NCBI GenBank assembly: GCA_930367205.1
Contig: OV884012.1
Coordinates: forward strand, 35,064,796-35,128,795
DNA: 64,000 bases
Source: Acanthosoma haemorrhoidale
Taxonomy: Eukaryota; Arthropoda; Insecta; Hemiptera; Acanthosomatidae
Reading direction: 5' to 3'
Below the pieces are notes generated by a model. The model made no database searches and had not been told where the DNA came from. It saw only the letters and a list, made by a program, of their open reading frames with translations. The stretch's first letter is position 1. Each line of letters starts with the position of its first letter. Positions 26,001-39,400 of the stretch are shown here, one piece after another. The position numbers and the translations under genes were made by a program.

Positions 26001-29000
26001 GTACTCCTACTCTATTTAATAAGAACTGTCATAAAGAAATAAAAATATCATAATTAATTAAAATTTACATCCTTTATGTAAAAATGAATACATATAAATA
26101 AATGATAATATATAATTATAATATATATTTTAGTAATACTGTTTTACTAAATTGCTTAAATTTCCTCAGAAATTTAATTTTGTTGCTAATGGAAGCTGTT
26201 AGCCGGTAGGACATGGGTGCAGAGGCGAATGCGTGAGTGGGCTGTTTGCACTGTTCTGTGACGACATAGATACAGAGGCAACATGCCCAGGGGAGGATTC
26301 ATGCTGCATTACCAATCCCGCACCTAGTGCGCCCCCATCCAGGCAGCCTCCGACGCCTTCAACGACAACAACCACGACTCAAGCTCCAACCACTCGAAGA
26401 ACGACTTCCCAACCCCTTCCACGCTGCCCTGGCTTCTGCCTTCTGAACATAATGGCAGCCTTCTGCGAAAGGCCTTCTCTACTTATACCGCACACATCAA
26501 CATGTCAAAGAGGTGGGTTCTTTTTATGTTTATTTACAAACTAGTAATTTTCTAAGACACCGATTAAACTTTTTTATTTATACGGATATTAATGTTCAAT
26601 CATTTCTATCCAGCATGCCTTTTCCATTTATTATAAGACTTTAGCAAGTTTTATCATCATACCCAATAAAAAAAAGTGATTGTACAAAAAAATATTTTAA
26701 TGCATTTTATGTATGAAAATATTGTTTTTACATAATATATAATATCTACATATTAAATATTATCTTAGTTTGCTATACTATTCAGAGATGTTCCATATTG
26801 TATGAGATGCTGTTTTCAGGCTCTGTCTGCTGCGATAACACACGCCAAGCTCCGACTAAACCCAGACCAAAACCAACTACAACTCCAAAGCCTACACCAC
26901 CTGATAACAGGCCAGAATGCCCTGGATCTTGTATTGTTTCTTACCTGTCTTTTACATGTTTCCGTCAGTATTTTATTGTTCTTTTAAACTATGTAATTTT
27001 AGGCATAGGAATATTATTTAGAATTGATTAATCTACTAATTATTCAAATTAATCTAATTATTATTTATTGCCTTATTCATTAACTTTAAGTAAATAGTTT
27101 ATTAATAATATTGTATTCAAACAATGACACATTTAATTAAAAATGTTTGTTAATGTATATTTAACAGGAAATGCAGAAATGACAGATTTATTCAAATGTA
27201 AAAAAAGTGGAAACCAATGTTGCGCACCTAAGTCTTTGATACGAGAAGATCAGTCCCCAATTTCAAGGAATGACACAGTGCAATCTTCTCCAGCTACTTA
27301 CAGGCCAACACATTACACAACTACAAGTAACTAAGTTTTTATTTATATCCTAAGAATAACGTTAATTAATGGATGAAGAACTGTATAATTGTTTCCTCGA
27401 GATTGGGTTGAGTATAGAGTAGGGTTTTAGATGTCCCAAAAAGTGCAAAATTTTAATTAATTACTGTACAGAAAGTATAAAAGTTACATTAATGGTTCAT
27501 GTACCATTGGGCACAGATCTGATGTCGCTTGTTATTTTTTAAATGGCCATGTTTAATGACCTCAGCACCGCCAGTCAGTTAATTCAGTACCAATTGTGTA
27601 GTTGTAAATTCAGAAATGGGAACGACCAATACATTTTTTTTTTGCCTTAAAAACAATGCTAGAAGTAGACAATAACATAATTTATTTGTTTCTTAAATTA
27701 TGAGAATCGTTTTATAAAGGGTTGTAGTGAAAATTTAAATGATACCATAGAAATTCATAGAAAAGGTATCTTAGTGATTGGCAAAATGCATCAAGAGAAA
27801 GGAGAAGGGCTCAATGAAAGAGGAAGATCCTACATAAAAATATAATAAATCATATCCATTTCAAATAAAGTTATATACGCAAATATTTTACTTTAATGAG
27901 GTGCAATGTTTATAGCAGCAATGTTCATAGCTTTGGAGCACAGCAAAATTATTTTTCTGTGAATATTTATTAATTACAGTTTCGATTATTGTGGCCATCT
28001 TCAAATAGTTACCATGCCTGACAACAAAGATCTTAATTTGATTCCTGGCTCCTCAAAGAATTTGGTCCACTCAACCTCATAAGGAAAAATGAGTAGTAAC
28101 TTAAATAAACGCGTTGTGAATCCGGTTCATAAAACCAAAATTAAAGTTGATAGATAGCAACCTTGCACCAACTACAACAAATGGCAGCTTTATTTCATCA
28201 TGAGGAGTTGTGCCACATATTTATTTATTATAGTGGATGTACTTACTCAACCCCAATAATGATATGGGGTTCAGGAGGGTTGGTAGAATGGAGGAAGATA
28301 GGTAGTATTCATTTGCCAATTTTGGATTTTATTGAAAATGAATTGAAGCGAATTTTGTTTTTGTATAGTAATTATTTGGTGAATTTTTGCAATATATATT
28401 TTTTACCTTAAGGGTATTAATGCAAATCAATTTATTTAGCAGATTTCATATTTTTTTTTTATGATTTAACATAAAGTTAATGTCTTTATTAATTAGCTAA
28501 AGTTGAGCCGATGCTATTATTTCTTATGTTTTGTTGTTCTTAAGATGAAATGATCAGTCAGTAAAAGTCAGGTATTTGGATTCTATATACTTAAAAACTA
28601 AATGCAACAAACATTTCTTAGCTTTTGTTATTTAAAAACCTAAATAATTGTCATATATTACAGGTCCAAGTGTAGTACCACCAACCACAAGACCAAGTTA
28701 CTCAAAATATGTTTGTGGAGTGAAGGGTACTGAGAGGTCTGGCAGAGTAGTTGGAGGAGAAGATGCTGGACCGAGTGAATGGTGCTGGCAGGTAGCACTT
28801 ATTAATTCATTGAATCAGTACCTTTGCGGTGGAGCACTTATTGGCACCCAATGGGTTTTGACAGCAGCGCACTGCGTAACCAAGTAAGTGTCAACCAATT
28901 CATATTTGCTGTTAATCATTTATAAACATTATGTATTATAAGATCGTCCCCACAGCCTTGCGGTTAGAATGCCTGACCACTAACTATGAAGACCCAAGTT

Positions 29001-32000
29001 TGATACCCAGCTTCTACGATAAGGGCTTTTTTTGTGGAGTAAGTTTCGAGTTCACTCAGTCAATGATGAAATGAGCCACTACAAAAATTTAATTTACTGT
29101 AAAAAGTAAACAAAAGGCCCTGCATTCTCTGCTTGTACTGCACTCACTGTGTTTTTTTGCAGAGGAAAATGGGTTTACAATTTTTTATTTGAAAATGTCA
29201 ACCTTTGTACTACCGTACTGGTAGTAATTGTATAAACCAAACATATTTAGGTAGATACATAGAAAATAATACTATATATGTCGGTTCAGGGGGCCTAGTT
29301 GCCCTAGCCCTGGTGGTGGAGTGAGAGTTGAATAGTCTATGACCTGAATGATTGTTTGATGACAGGTCATACTTTTGAGCTATATGACTCCATATCCGAT
29401 ATGGCCCCGACAGCACACTATATGTTCAGGAGAAGAGGAACAGAGTAGGTAGTTTACCTAGTCTTGGAATGACCACGAATTCACACTCGGTATCTAAGGG
29501 TAGGCAAAATTGGTCGGGATCCCAAAAGCGAGTGTTACCCAGAGAGAGGTAAACTGGATCGCTGGGGAGATGCTACAAGGTAAGTTTGTAAGACTCCAGA
29601 GACTATCATCTGCATGGAAGGATCTCTTCCAAGGATATTCTAGCTTTAGCAAGACAAAGACAGAATCCCACTAGGAAGGTGCAGAGTCTTATAACACTAG
29701 ACTAAAACAAGGCTGGGAGGATAGCAGTGTAGGTAGAGGGTTTCATGAATGAGAAGGGAGTATCTTGAAACATCTGTGCAGCTGCAAGTACCAGTCCAGA
29801 GTTGAGCCATAGATAGCTTGAATGAATAGTCAGTTTTTTAGGTTGTTTTTTTTCTCTTAACCCCTTATTTTAATATTTTTTTTAAAATGATAAATTTATA
29901 ATTTATCAAGCAATATAAATTAGCTGTGGGTGGCTTCTTCTACTGCATAACATGCATTTGAAAGGAGTTCTTATCTAAAAACTAACATCTGTTTATGGTT
30001 AAAAGTTATACAAATGCAAAAAGAACTAGGTGATGGGGCTCACCTTTGGGTTACAAAAAGGTACTTAAAAACTAACTTAAAAATTAAAGCGTTCCTGCCT
30101 CGACTGTCTTTTGCCATTGATGGGGGAACGGAACGGGGGTAATTGTGTTGAACACGGGGTTTGTCATGTGTTGCAATGAATCCAAGAATTTGATATGCCT
30201 ACGGCAAATGAATTCATCTATTGTAGACAGCTCAAAATCCTCATGAAGATCACTGTTTCTCCGCTGCTGGAATGTAGTATGTCTGACCACTTTCATAAGT
30301 ATGCCGTTATGAAATTTTTGGAGTCGCCTTGCAATAACTTCAGTCTAGCTGACTAAAGAGCGGTGCACCGTATAGCAGAGTAGGTCTAAGTACACAGTTA
30401 TAAATCATGAGTAGTAAGTTGATAGTCAGCTGGGTAATCTCCGCTCCTAGATGGTTTGAGCAATGGAAAAAAGATGGCTTGTTTCTATTTTTCGGTAAAA
30501 TACCGCAATCTTATACACGAATTATACAAGTTTGCGAGTTGTACTATTCCTCTCCTCGGCATTTGTTTCAACAGAACCGTTTGTATCCCGTCATGCCCTG
30601 GTGCTCGGTTTCCCTGCCACTGGCGAAGAATCACCTTGAGCTGCTTCGGAGATACAAACATATGATTCTGTTCCGTTTCTAGCAGAGGAAGTCTTTGGAA
30701 GTTGGTAGGTGCAGAGGAAGTTGGTAGTGGCATGTCCAAGCCGTGATATCCCCAGCGTAGTGATCGGCCAGTTTATTTGCCTGTTGCTCAGCAGTCAGAA
30801 GAGTGTCGCCTTCTTGAAGGCGTACAGTAGCAGTCTTGCTTCAACAGCTTCCAGAACTTTCAGTGATCGCCGTGAGTGCTATGAATTCGCTCATGCCACT
30901 TTGCTGTCTTCCAGATTCCCATCAAGCTTCGGATTTGCGTTGTGAGAGACAACTACCTTGGCTTGATGGCCTCTGGTCCTGTACTATTTGTTCTTCCAAT
31001 TATTGCGCAAGGAAATAAGTTTCAGAATATGGTCTGAAGGTGGTTGCAGGGTCAGTGGCATGGACCTGTATTTTGGAAAAGCAGTGTCAGCAGCTTTGAC
31101 GATCACTTCAGTTATGAAAGACAGTTGAGGATCCACTTCTTCTTTTGTGGAGAGAAATTTGTGATCAGTACAGCACGACCTTAGTCGTTCCTCATGGGGC
31201 AAGTGGTCTCAACTTTACCATCCACCGCATACAGTACTGTCCTGTGGCCACACGTAATAAAGTCTAGGGCGGTGCAACTCGTAATGCAATGCAGCTGTCT
31301 GGTCACAAGTAAGTCTATTGTCGAGATGGCCTGTGGGTTACCTCTCAGATGAAAGGTCCATGAACGGCATTTTCACCAGGAGTCTCCCAGCCTTGTTACT
31401 TATGGCGTTATACCACAGCGTATGCCTTGCATTTAGGTCACCCACCACCCAGTGGTTGGACCTTTATGTGCATGCGTGTAGCAGGGCTGTGTATTGAATA
31501 GTCAGCTAAAACTAGGGGGTATATATAGCCCAAAGCATGGCTGCTGAGCTGGGGTTTTATTTTGGACAATTGCACTGCAGGCCTGGCTGCTGGAAACCTG
31601 GCAAGTCCGGAAGGGACCTGACCAGGGCCTAGGGGAGCAGGGCTGGATGCCTGGCTAGAGATTGTTGGCTGCCTCTGAACTCGTCTGCAACTGGGTCATT
31701 TATTGTTTACACTGATATGACTTTGTGGCTTGGTAATATTATTTGCATTTTTTAAATTTAATTTACAATATATACCATAGAGTAGAGGGTGATTTATTTT
31801 ATGTAGTTAGTGGTTGCTACAATATACGACAAGGTAACAGTTATGCATAAACTTCATTCTCTGCAACAAAAAATAAAATGTTAGTATCTCTAATTACTCA
31901 AATCAACTGAAAAACGGTTACAATTTTTATAGCATAGTGAGGTCAGGCGATGCGATTTACGTCAGAGTTGGAGATCACGATTTAACAAGAAAGTACGGTT

Positions 32001-34091
32001 CACCGGGAGCTCAAACGCTGAGAGTTGCCACCACATATATCCACCACAACCACAACTCCCAAACGTTGGATAATGATATTGCGCTGCTGAAGCTGTATGG
32101 ACAGGCAGAGCTGAGAGACGGTGTCTGCTTGGTCTGCCTTCCTGCTCGAGGGGTCAGCCAGGCAGCTGGCAAACGTTGTACTGTCACAGGCTATGGTTAC
32201 ATGGGAGAAAGTAAGTATTCAACATTAGTCACTTCTAGTTTTAAAATCAAATGATTCATGGTGATCTTCCAGGATCATAATAATTTTATAGTTTAGTAGT
32301 AGAAAGATGTATGAAAATTAAATTAAATTTCTGCACAAGTAACAACCTTCCCAATATGAATTATCTTTGGTAGAACTCTCTAAAATATTGTGAAGCAATG
32401 AACTACAGTGTGCTCAGAAGGCTAACAGTAAAGATTTATTTTGTTTACCTTCGTACAAAAAGTAGAATATAGTGAATCATTAATATTTCATTTGGTTTTA
32501 GTGGTCTGAAAAGTTTCCGACCTAACAAGCTTTTATTTATTTTATTATCATCTTCATGTTGAGGTCGGAAACTTTTCAGACCACCTGCGTAGAAGTCAGT
32601 AAGTTGGACCAACATACAAGCAGATAATACCAAATAATAAATGTAAACATTTAAAAAAATTGGTATTGTTATATTTATTTTAAACAATCCTCCATGTTAT
32701 TTCTTCCTAAGAATGTGCTTTGTCTAAGTCCTGAATTATTCAGGTCCTAAACAGGTCTGCCCTCCAAATCCTCCAAGCCTATTCCCTCTTTTCTAATTGT
32801 CCTTGGTGCCTTATGCACCTGCCTGGGGTTTTCCCTTGGTTGGTCATCCCATCTGTGGCACTTTATCATTTTAACTGAGAATTCAAAATAAATATTTGAA
32901 TTTAATACTCCTATATTGTATTTTCTAAAAAAAAAAAAATACTCCATTTCTTTCTTCCATACCCTTTCTTTGTTCAATACTCCAAATATTCTATAGTTAA
33001 AGTGGTGTTTTCGAAATAATTTGTAACTCTCTTTATACTACAATCAGCATGCTATATCAAATTTTATTAACTTTAGATGGTCACATATTGGTTTTAAACT
33101 TTTCAGCTGGACCAATTCCTCTACGAGTGAGAGAAGCAGAAATACCAATAGTCGGGGATGTAGAATGCATAAGAAAAATCAATGCAGTTACTGAGAGGAT
33201 CTTTATTCTTCCGGCTAGCAGTTTCTGTGCAGGTGGAGAAAAGGGAAATGATGCTTGCCAGGTAAATAATAGGCATACTTAACGAAAATATTAACTGTTA
33301 CAATTATTGAATGAAAGTGGAGTCAGTTATTTTCAAGTTCGTTAATAAAAAACTAAGAAACATTTTGCTAACTACAGTTTCTTCATTGATTTAGAAGAAT
33401 AAAAAATGAATCAAATAAAGCAATAAATTGTACATTTACTTTAAATATTAATATAATAGACCAATAATTGTATTAAAGTTGAACCAATTATGCACTGAAC
33501 CAGAGATAAATAAACATGGTTTTTAAATAACAATAACTAGGCTGATCACACACGCTGCCCAATCTAAAGCCATTTTTTATATTCTGAAAATAATGGCTGC
33601 AAAATCCAAAACAAAATACTTTTCAGGTAATAATTGATATAACAGAATTATAGACAGCCAAGAAATAGAATAATAGATGAAATTAATCTTTGATATAATA
33701 GAAAAAAATGACGATTGCACAGATCCCTGGATTATATTATTATTAAATGGTTTCCTGGAATTGATTTTCTTGAAAGAAACAAAGGTAAAATTGTCTGGGG
33801 TCAGATAATACATGGTGTATTATTAAAAATTCACTATTGTTTTAAAAGCTGATTTATCCTTATCATTATAATATACCTATTATCTTGAAGTTAACTAACA
33901 TAAATATTTTTTATATCCTACAGGGAGATGGCGGTGGACCTTTAGTCTGCCAGGATGATGGCTTCTATGAACTTGCTGGATTGGTATCATGGGGATTTGG
34001 TTGTGGCAGGGTTGATGTTCCTGGAGTTTATGTCAAAGTATCATCATTCATTGGCTGGATAAATCAGATAATCAGTGTCAACAACCTCTAA
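20085..34091 (+). CDS. mas: masquerade-like protein: five clip-like knots and an inactive trypsin-fold domain (5' end missing)
   Basis: Exons: 20085-20326, 22087-22150, 22962-23206, 26203-26512, 26820-26963, 27168-27326, 28664-28883, 31933-32210, 33107-33261, 33924-34091. All junctions are GT-AG and phases agree, giving about 660 residues. Five six-Cys knots of CPGxC...CC type lie near residues 14-44, 105-137, 189-218, 258-291 and 320-353, separated by Thr/Pro-rich linkers. A trypsin-like domain begins at VVGG (about 416). His is kept in LTAAHC (457) and Asp in DNDIALL (509), but the active-site motif reads GDGGGP, with Gly in place of the nucleophile Ser (608). This layout is that of Drosophila masquerade, a secreted non-catalytic protease homologue linked to muscle attachment and axon guidance; the role here is inferred. 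The signal-peptide exon was not found upstream. AATAAA occurs at 34538 and 34667. Confidence 0.95.
20327..22086 (+). other. intron of mas, AT-rich
   Basis: This intron joins the first two seen exons. It is very AT-rich and shows no inserted element that I can recognise. Confidence 0.75.
23636..23706 (-). repeat. dispersed repeat of about 55 bases, copy 1
   Basis: Read on the minus strand, the core is TTAATCAGGATGCTGAGATC followed by an ATATCCTACTTGATATG-like end. Related copies are at about 39285-39345 and 39428-39485 (minus) and 50628-50690 and 50905-50962 (plus). Similarity is limited to roughly 55 bases. Confidence 0.6.
23990..25095 (-). mobile_element. internally deleted non-LTR retrotransposon (LINE) fragment
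   Basis: Minus-strand frames, broken by stops and frameshifts, resemble two separated parts of a LINE ORF2. From 25072 to 24700 they look like the linker between endonuclease and reverse transcriptase (a PLKT...PALW pattern). From about 24560 to 24000 they look like the C-terminal part after the RT palm, with a CPPYxY-like stretch, NTRS and the [13 protein letters not shown] block typical of these elements. The RT catalytic core is absent. The fragment lies antisense in a mas intron and is dead. Assignment within jockey/CR1/I-like clades is not possible by eye. Confidence 0.7.
25096..26202 (+). other. remainder of mas intron 3, AT-rich
   Basis: AT-rich intron DNA with no recognised element. 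It ends at a TAG acceptor directly before the third knot; the usual pyrimidine tract next to this acceptor is weak, but all three frames upstream contain stops and the exon phase fits. Confidence 0.65.
27983..28110 (+). repeat. tRNA-derived SINE fragment, family 1
   Basis: It shares the string ATGCCTGAC and a B-box-like TTTGATTCC segment, in the same order, with the element at 28945-29110. No open frame. It lies in a mas intron. Confidence 0.5.
28945..29110 (+). repeat. tRNA-derived SINE, family 1
   Basis: The head resembles a tRNA: CAGCCTTGCGGTTAGAATGC looks like an A-box region and AAGTTTGATACCC like a B-box about 40 bases later. The fragment at 27983-28110 is a relative. The tRNA cannot fold properly, so this is a retroposon rather than a gene. 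Confidence 0.55.
29275..29510. repeat. dispersed repeat, family shared with 62050-62310
   Basis: Several blocks recur in the same order at 62050-62310: a TCAGGAG word, a block around CGAATTCAC, and a GGGTAGG word. Identity is moderate. It may be the 3' tail of the adjacent jockey-like element or an independent short element. Confidence 0.5.
30050..31450 (-). mobile_element. jockey-like LINE, internally deleted and frameshifted
   Basis: Minus-strand conceptual fragments appear in the right order for a jockey ORF2. An endonuclease piece has [12 protein letters not shown] (about 31405-31440). A linker lies at 31202-30984. The N-terminal RT block has [20 protein letters not shown] then [10 protein letters not shown] (30739-30485). 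Next, after a deletion, comes [15 protein letters not shown] (about 30400-30345), and finally a C-terminal [10 protein letters not shown]...STIDEF block (30296-30084). The palm with the catalytic Asp pair is missing. It sits antisense inside the mas intron that splits the protease domain just after the catalytic His. It is inactive. Confidence 0.85.
32501..32590. mobile_element. mariner-type MITE, copy 1
   Basis: A perfect inverted repeat of 23 bases (32501-32523 with 32562-32584), beginning GTGGTCTGAAAAGTTTCCGA, encloses about 38 bases of AT-rich DNA. The right end continues to a TA, reading TACGCAGG inward, like a mariner terminus. The copy at 54325-54423 is almost identical. It lies in a mas intron. 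Confidence 0.85.
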
Positions 34092-36452
34092 TAAGGCCTC
34101 TTGCTCTAATTCACAATGGTGCATTTTATATTATGTATTAAAAGAATTCTTATCCAATGGTGAGCCATATGTCTCCACATAAAAACTGGATATCACTCAT
34201 ATAGTTATCATTTGAAGTGATATCAAGATTTCCTTCCTCCCTTTAAGGGATTTTCAAAATAACTCTATAATTCTTACGTTTTCCAACAAAATTGTCTGTA
34301 CTGTTTGAGATATGGTACCTGGAGCAGTCATTACATCGTCTATATGCAAACAGAAATATTATAAGATAATAATACCTATCTGGTTATAGTCTGGATTGGA
34401 AATGTCACATGAATGTGATAAAGCCAAAAGAGTTCTTGACGGTTTCGTAGGAACTTAAAAGAACCCCAAAATGTCATCAGCATTACCTGATTTAATTTGT
34501 CTTACGTCAATTGCAAAACAAATATTAAAGCATATCCAATAAATTATTTATTATCTAGACTGATTATAAAATTTAGACTGACTGTTGAATATTTAGCTGA
34601 TGTGCAAACGTTTTGTAGGTTTTAAAACGTGGAGGTGTTTTAAGTAGTTGCAAAAAGACAAAGACAAATAAATCAGGCATATAACAAGTTTTAAGCAAAA
34701 GCCTTAAAAGTTTCACCTATACAAGAATTAAAGTATAACCTTGTAGTAATAAAACATAGTTTTGTGAACATAAAAAATGATACCCAAATGCTGATATAGT
34801 ATTAGTCATACAAATAGTTTGGTGAATTCACCTGTTAAATATAGTTAAGCTTTAGCTTAAATAAACCAATTTGAAAATGTACAAAACAATAAACTTTAAA
34901 TTATTTATAATTGTTTTAAAATGTACATATACTCTTAGGTAATTTATACAAATTTTAAATGTATAAGTGAGTTCTAAGGGATGACTCAACATGTAATGTA
35001 GCAATTGTATATTTCTTAAAACCATTTTTAATGGTTTACTGTAATGATATATTGAAATTAAGTAAATAAATCATTAGGCAGTTTATTATTTTTTAAATTA
35101 CCGTATTTAAATTGAAACAACCCTTTTCCCATACTTAAGGTTAATTGTTCCAGAATTCACTGCAACAGTTTAGTGTTCACTGTGTGCATGAGTAACATAA
35201 ATGGAAATATTATTATATAAGGTTGATATTTTCTATGATCTTCATTTGCAATGCACTTCATACTGAAGCAGTTCATTTTAAGGCCTAAATAATCGTAACA
35301 AGAACCATTAATATTTTTCAACACAAAATAAATTTTAAATATTATATTTAAATGGTCAATAAACAGCTTTCTGTGAGCTATATTCTGCAACAAATAACTT
35401 GTTAAATTAAAAATTGTACGTTCAAAATTATAAATATATTAATAAAATTTCTAAAATCCATAAATTATTTAAATGTAAAATAATGGTAAAATTGATAAAT
35501 AATCACTATACTAAACTCATGCATACATCCATAATTATATAATGAAGGATTGGGTTGTGCACCCCTCCCTTCCACAAACTTACCTCACCAGTTATTATGT
35601 ACGCCTATAAGGAATTTTTAATTTTGATTGATAATTGTCCTTTCTACATTATTGTAACAAACATACATTGTTCGTATCAATATATTGCCAGTGAAATTAA
35701 CTTTATTTTATTCTACAGATGGCACTAGCTTTCACAAACTGTTATTATAATTTCCCTATAAACGTCTAAATGACCACAGTACAATTTTCCCTCCCCTTAA
35801 CAACCCCTAAATATCAATATTTAAAAAAATGAAATTTATCTAAAATAAAATTGAGCTGATTGGCTGCTCTTTTTACTGCATATATACATTTTAAGCAGCT
35901 TCTGAAACAATTACTATCCCCTCATTCGGTAATATGAACATCAAATATGTTTGACCATCCGCAAACTACACAAAATTGTCATTAACACCTCTCTTCTACA
36001 ACAATTCAAAACAACCCACATCTCTAAAATGATTTCTCAGCTGTTACATTCACTTGTTTGAAATTAAACTATATTACTCCTTAAAAATAACATTGCAATA
36101 TATATATTTGAACCTTTTAATTATATATTTACCAAATTAATAATTATTTAAAATTATATTTTCCAAATATTTCACAACACACTGGAGAGAGGAGTGTACT
36201 CTCAACAAATATTTATTATTAAATCTAAAATAGTTCAGATAAAAATAGAAATCATGAATTTCCAAGGCGAAAATCATCGCAATCAATAAGAAGACAAATT
36301 ATTTAATACTTTTCAAATAAATTTTATTTCATATAAAATAAGATACCAAGGGATCATTAAAAAATAATGTTTAAAATTTTAACTGTATTTGGCTGTTAAC
36401 AGCAGGAAAAAAAAAAATCAGTAAATATTATTTGTGAAAAATCAAAACAAAT
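34092..36452. other. convergent intergenic region and 3' UTRs
   Basis: The mas stop codon on one side and the PSMA2 stop codon on the other face each other across this AT-rich stretch. Candidate polyadenylation signals for mas are at 34538 and 34667. No further gene or repeat was recognised. Confidence 0.6.
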
Positions 36453-39400
36453 TTATGGAATATTGGCCAGATAGTCCTTTACTGTGGTTGGATCTAGAAC
36501 CCTAAAGCCTTGAGCATCACACACTCCAACTTCAATATTATCAGAAGTCATCTGACCTTCAAAGTTTTCCTTCAGTGTGAGAATTGCAGTATGAACGGCA
36601 TCATCCAATTCTAAAGTCTCGCTGTACCTGTAAAAAATATAAAAACATTCATTATATTATGCATAAGATATTATGATCTCTTCACATAAAATATGGTCCT
36701 GTTAAGAAAGATGCAGAAAAACTAAAAAAAAACTAGGCTATTATTTTTGTCAACTTAAGGAACGTCTGTTATCAGATGTTTGTTTCATAATGTTCTTTTA
36801 TATTTTTACTGTTACAATATTATAATTTAAAAGAACAACCACACTTCCATAATACCACTTATAGAACTAATTATTACACACATTAATAAAAAATAGATAC
36901 AAAAAGTTAAAAGGGGAGATGGTTAAAGACAATAGGATCTAAATGAAAGCTTATGGGATATAAAAGCAATTCAAATGTGGTGCATTACCATGTTTTTGGT
37001 TAGTACAAATTACAATTAGTACAAATGTTTCAATAAACATTAAGGCCTACTCTTCCTGCATTAACTAGCTTAAGAACAAAACTGGAGGAGTACGTGTACT
37101 TAGGAGTTTAATATTATAATGGGTGTCCCAGAATTAACGCAAGATTTGAATTTGCCACCATTTGTTCAGTAAAGTGCTGGCCACCCTAAAAAAACAAAAC
37201 AATTTGATAGCTGACAGTTTAGGGTTAGTAAAAATGGAGCATTACATGATAGAACGACGTTTTTTTATTGTTGAACATTATCTCAAAAATATTTTTGAGA
37301 ACTGTGGCAGCCACAGTTTGAAAAGATCATACAAAATATGGTCGGAATAGTGTTTTGACTTCATCAACTGTGAAGAGATTAATTGAAAAATTTAGGGAGA
37401 CTGGATCAGTTGGAGACACTAAATACACTGGTCTTTCAAATGTCAATATCGAAGCAGTGCATGAGAGTGTTGTTGAAAATCCAGGAACATCAATTCGGTG
37501 TCGTAAGCACAGTTCTTTATGCTAAAAAATACTAAAAACTGTGCTTTTTATTTAAATCAAATCTTGTGTTAATTCTGGGACACCCTTTATTTAGTGCTGG
37601 GAAAAGATGTTAATTAGACAAAAATAATCTGTAATTATAGAGTAATTGTGATAAAGTTAAATTAATTTGTGCTATGCCTTAAAATTTGTACTCATATGAA
37701 CAGGACTTTATGCTGTCTGTATGTTGGATCATTAGCATAGGCATTCCAGGATATCCACCATACCAACTGATAACGTCATATTTCAAAAACCCTAACTATT
37801 CAGGACAGGTGTTTTAATTGCTGATATTAACAGTTCATTGACTCAGCAAATTTTTAATTCATGGTATGCATAAATCTAAAACTAAGTCATTAGTTATTAC
37901 CTTTTTTCTAGAAAGGTTTTTCCAGTGACAAAATTCTTTCCCATTGCTGTAGCTTTCCAAGCAAAAAAGGCTCCCGATGGATCACACTGAAAGAGCGATG
38001 GTTTATCATCCTCCCAACCTGCGATGAGAAGAGAAACTCCAAAAGGCCTCACACCTCTAACCAAACAAAATAATTTTTTTTTTTTTAAATGCATAAATTT
38101 TATAATCAGGCAATAATTACTGGTCAGTTATATTACAACAAAATTAAAAAAATATCAACAGACCCTGATTGAGTATATTCCTGCATAACCATAGCAACAC
38201 GTTGAACTAATTGTGCTGTTGGGATCGGTTCACCATAAACTAACTGATATTGCTGAGCCATCTTTCTTGCTCTCTTGACAAGCAACCTATAATCTGGTCC
38301 CATCCCTTAATAAAAAAAATAAATAAATAATAATTCAAAAAGAACATTAGCCATTAATTATAATTACATGCTGTATTAACATACCACTGTAGACCATTCC
38401 AATATGCTTGGTGATCATCTCTACTTTTCGAATAGTATGTTCTTCATAGAGGATAGATTTATATTTATTTTCAGTAGCCAACACAACTCCATTAGATGCT
38501 GCAATCAAAATTGGAAATGTAATATATTTTTTATTTCATTACTTGTGTTTTATGTTTTCAATGGTCAAGTGGAATTTTTGAAAAAATAAAACAATAGTTA
38601 TAAAATGAGTTTTCTGATAACTTTGGAGCTTATACGAGTTACAACCTAGAATCTCTTTATATATTAAAACTCCTTTCCTACATGTGTAGACACATCAAAG
38701 ATAATAAAAAAAAAGTTTGGGAGACAATAATAGAAATTGTCCATTTAATATCATCCGAGCTATTTTTAAGGGTTTACCTAGTTTTGTTTTTTTGAAACAA
38801 GTAACCACTATGTGATTCCCCATTTAGTGATTGCGAGTTCTTTGTCTGTCCCGATGAAAAGAATATTTCCACCTCCATAAAACATTAGGGTCATTTATTA
38901 ATTACTTCATAACTAAAAAATAAATATTTTGGTACTCATTTGTTAGTGCCACCTCATCTCAATTTCTCTCCTTGAAATTAGATGAGTAGGCAAATTTTAA
39001 GCAGCAAGGCACAAATGTAAGCGGGCTAATTTTTTTTCTGGGCCCATTGGGTTTCATTTTTAATGAAGTTAAAAGTAACAATAATATTACAAAAATGTAC
39101 AGCAGTACAATACTCACACTACTGAATCAGGGCTACATTTAACACAGATTTAAATTGCTCATGAAGTGTAAATGTTTGATTTTTTACAAAAGCAGCATGG
39201 TTGGTTATACTGGTAAGGGTGTGGAATCAAAAGCTGTTGTAGCAGTGGACTATCAGAGGATAGAATGGTATCAACATTATCCCATCAATTTAAGTAGGGT
39301 CTCAAATTAAATATCTCAATTTCTTGATTAATGAAATATGGATTCTTGTCTTTAAGGTTTTACTAAATCTACTCCTAAAAAATAACAGTCACTAAACAAG

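Noticed and set aside
28163..28411. 82-codon plus-strand frame in a mas intron
   Set aside because: Lies between proven exons, fits neither their phase nor their homology; probably chance in AT-rich DNA.
28945..29020. A true tRNA gene
   Set aside because: Promoter-like boxes are present but no cloverleaf with acceptor and anticodon stems can be formed.
33577..33813. 78-codon minus-strand frame
   Set aside because: Lies wholly in a mas intron, AT-driven composition, no domain.
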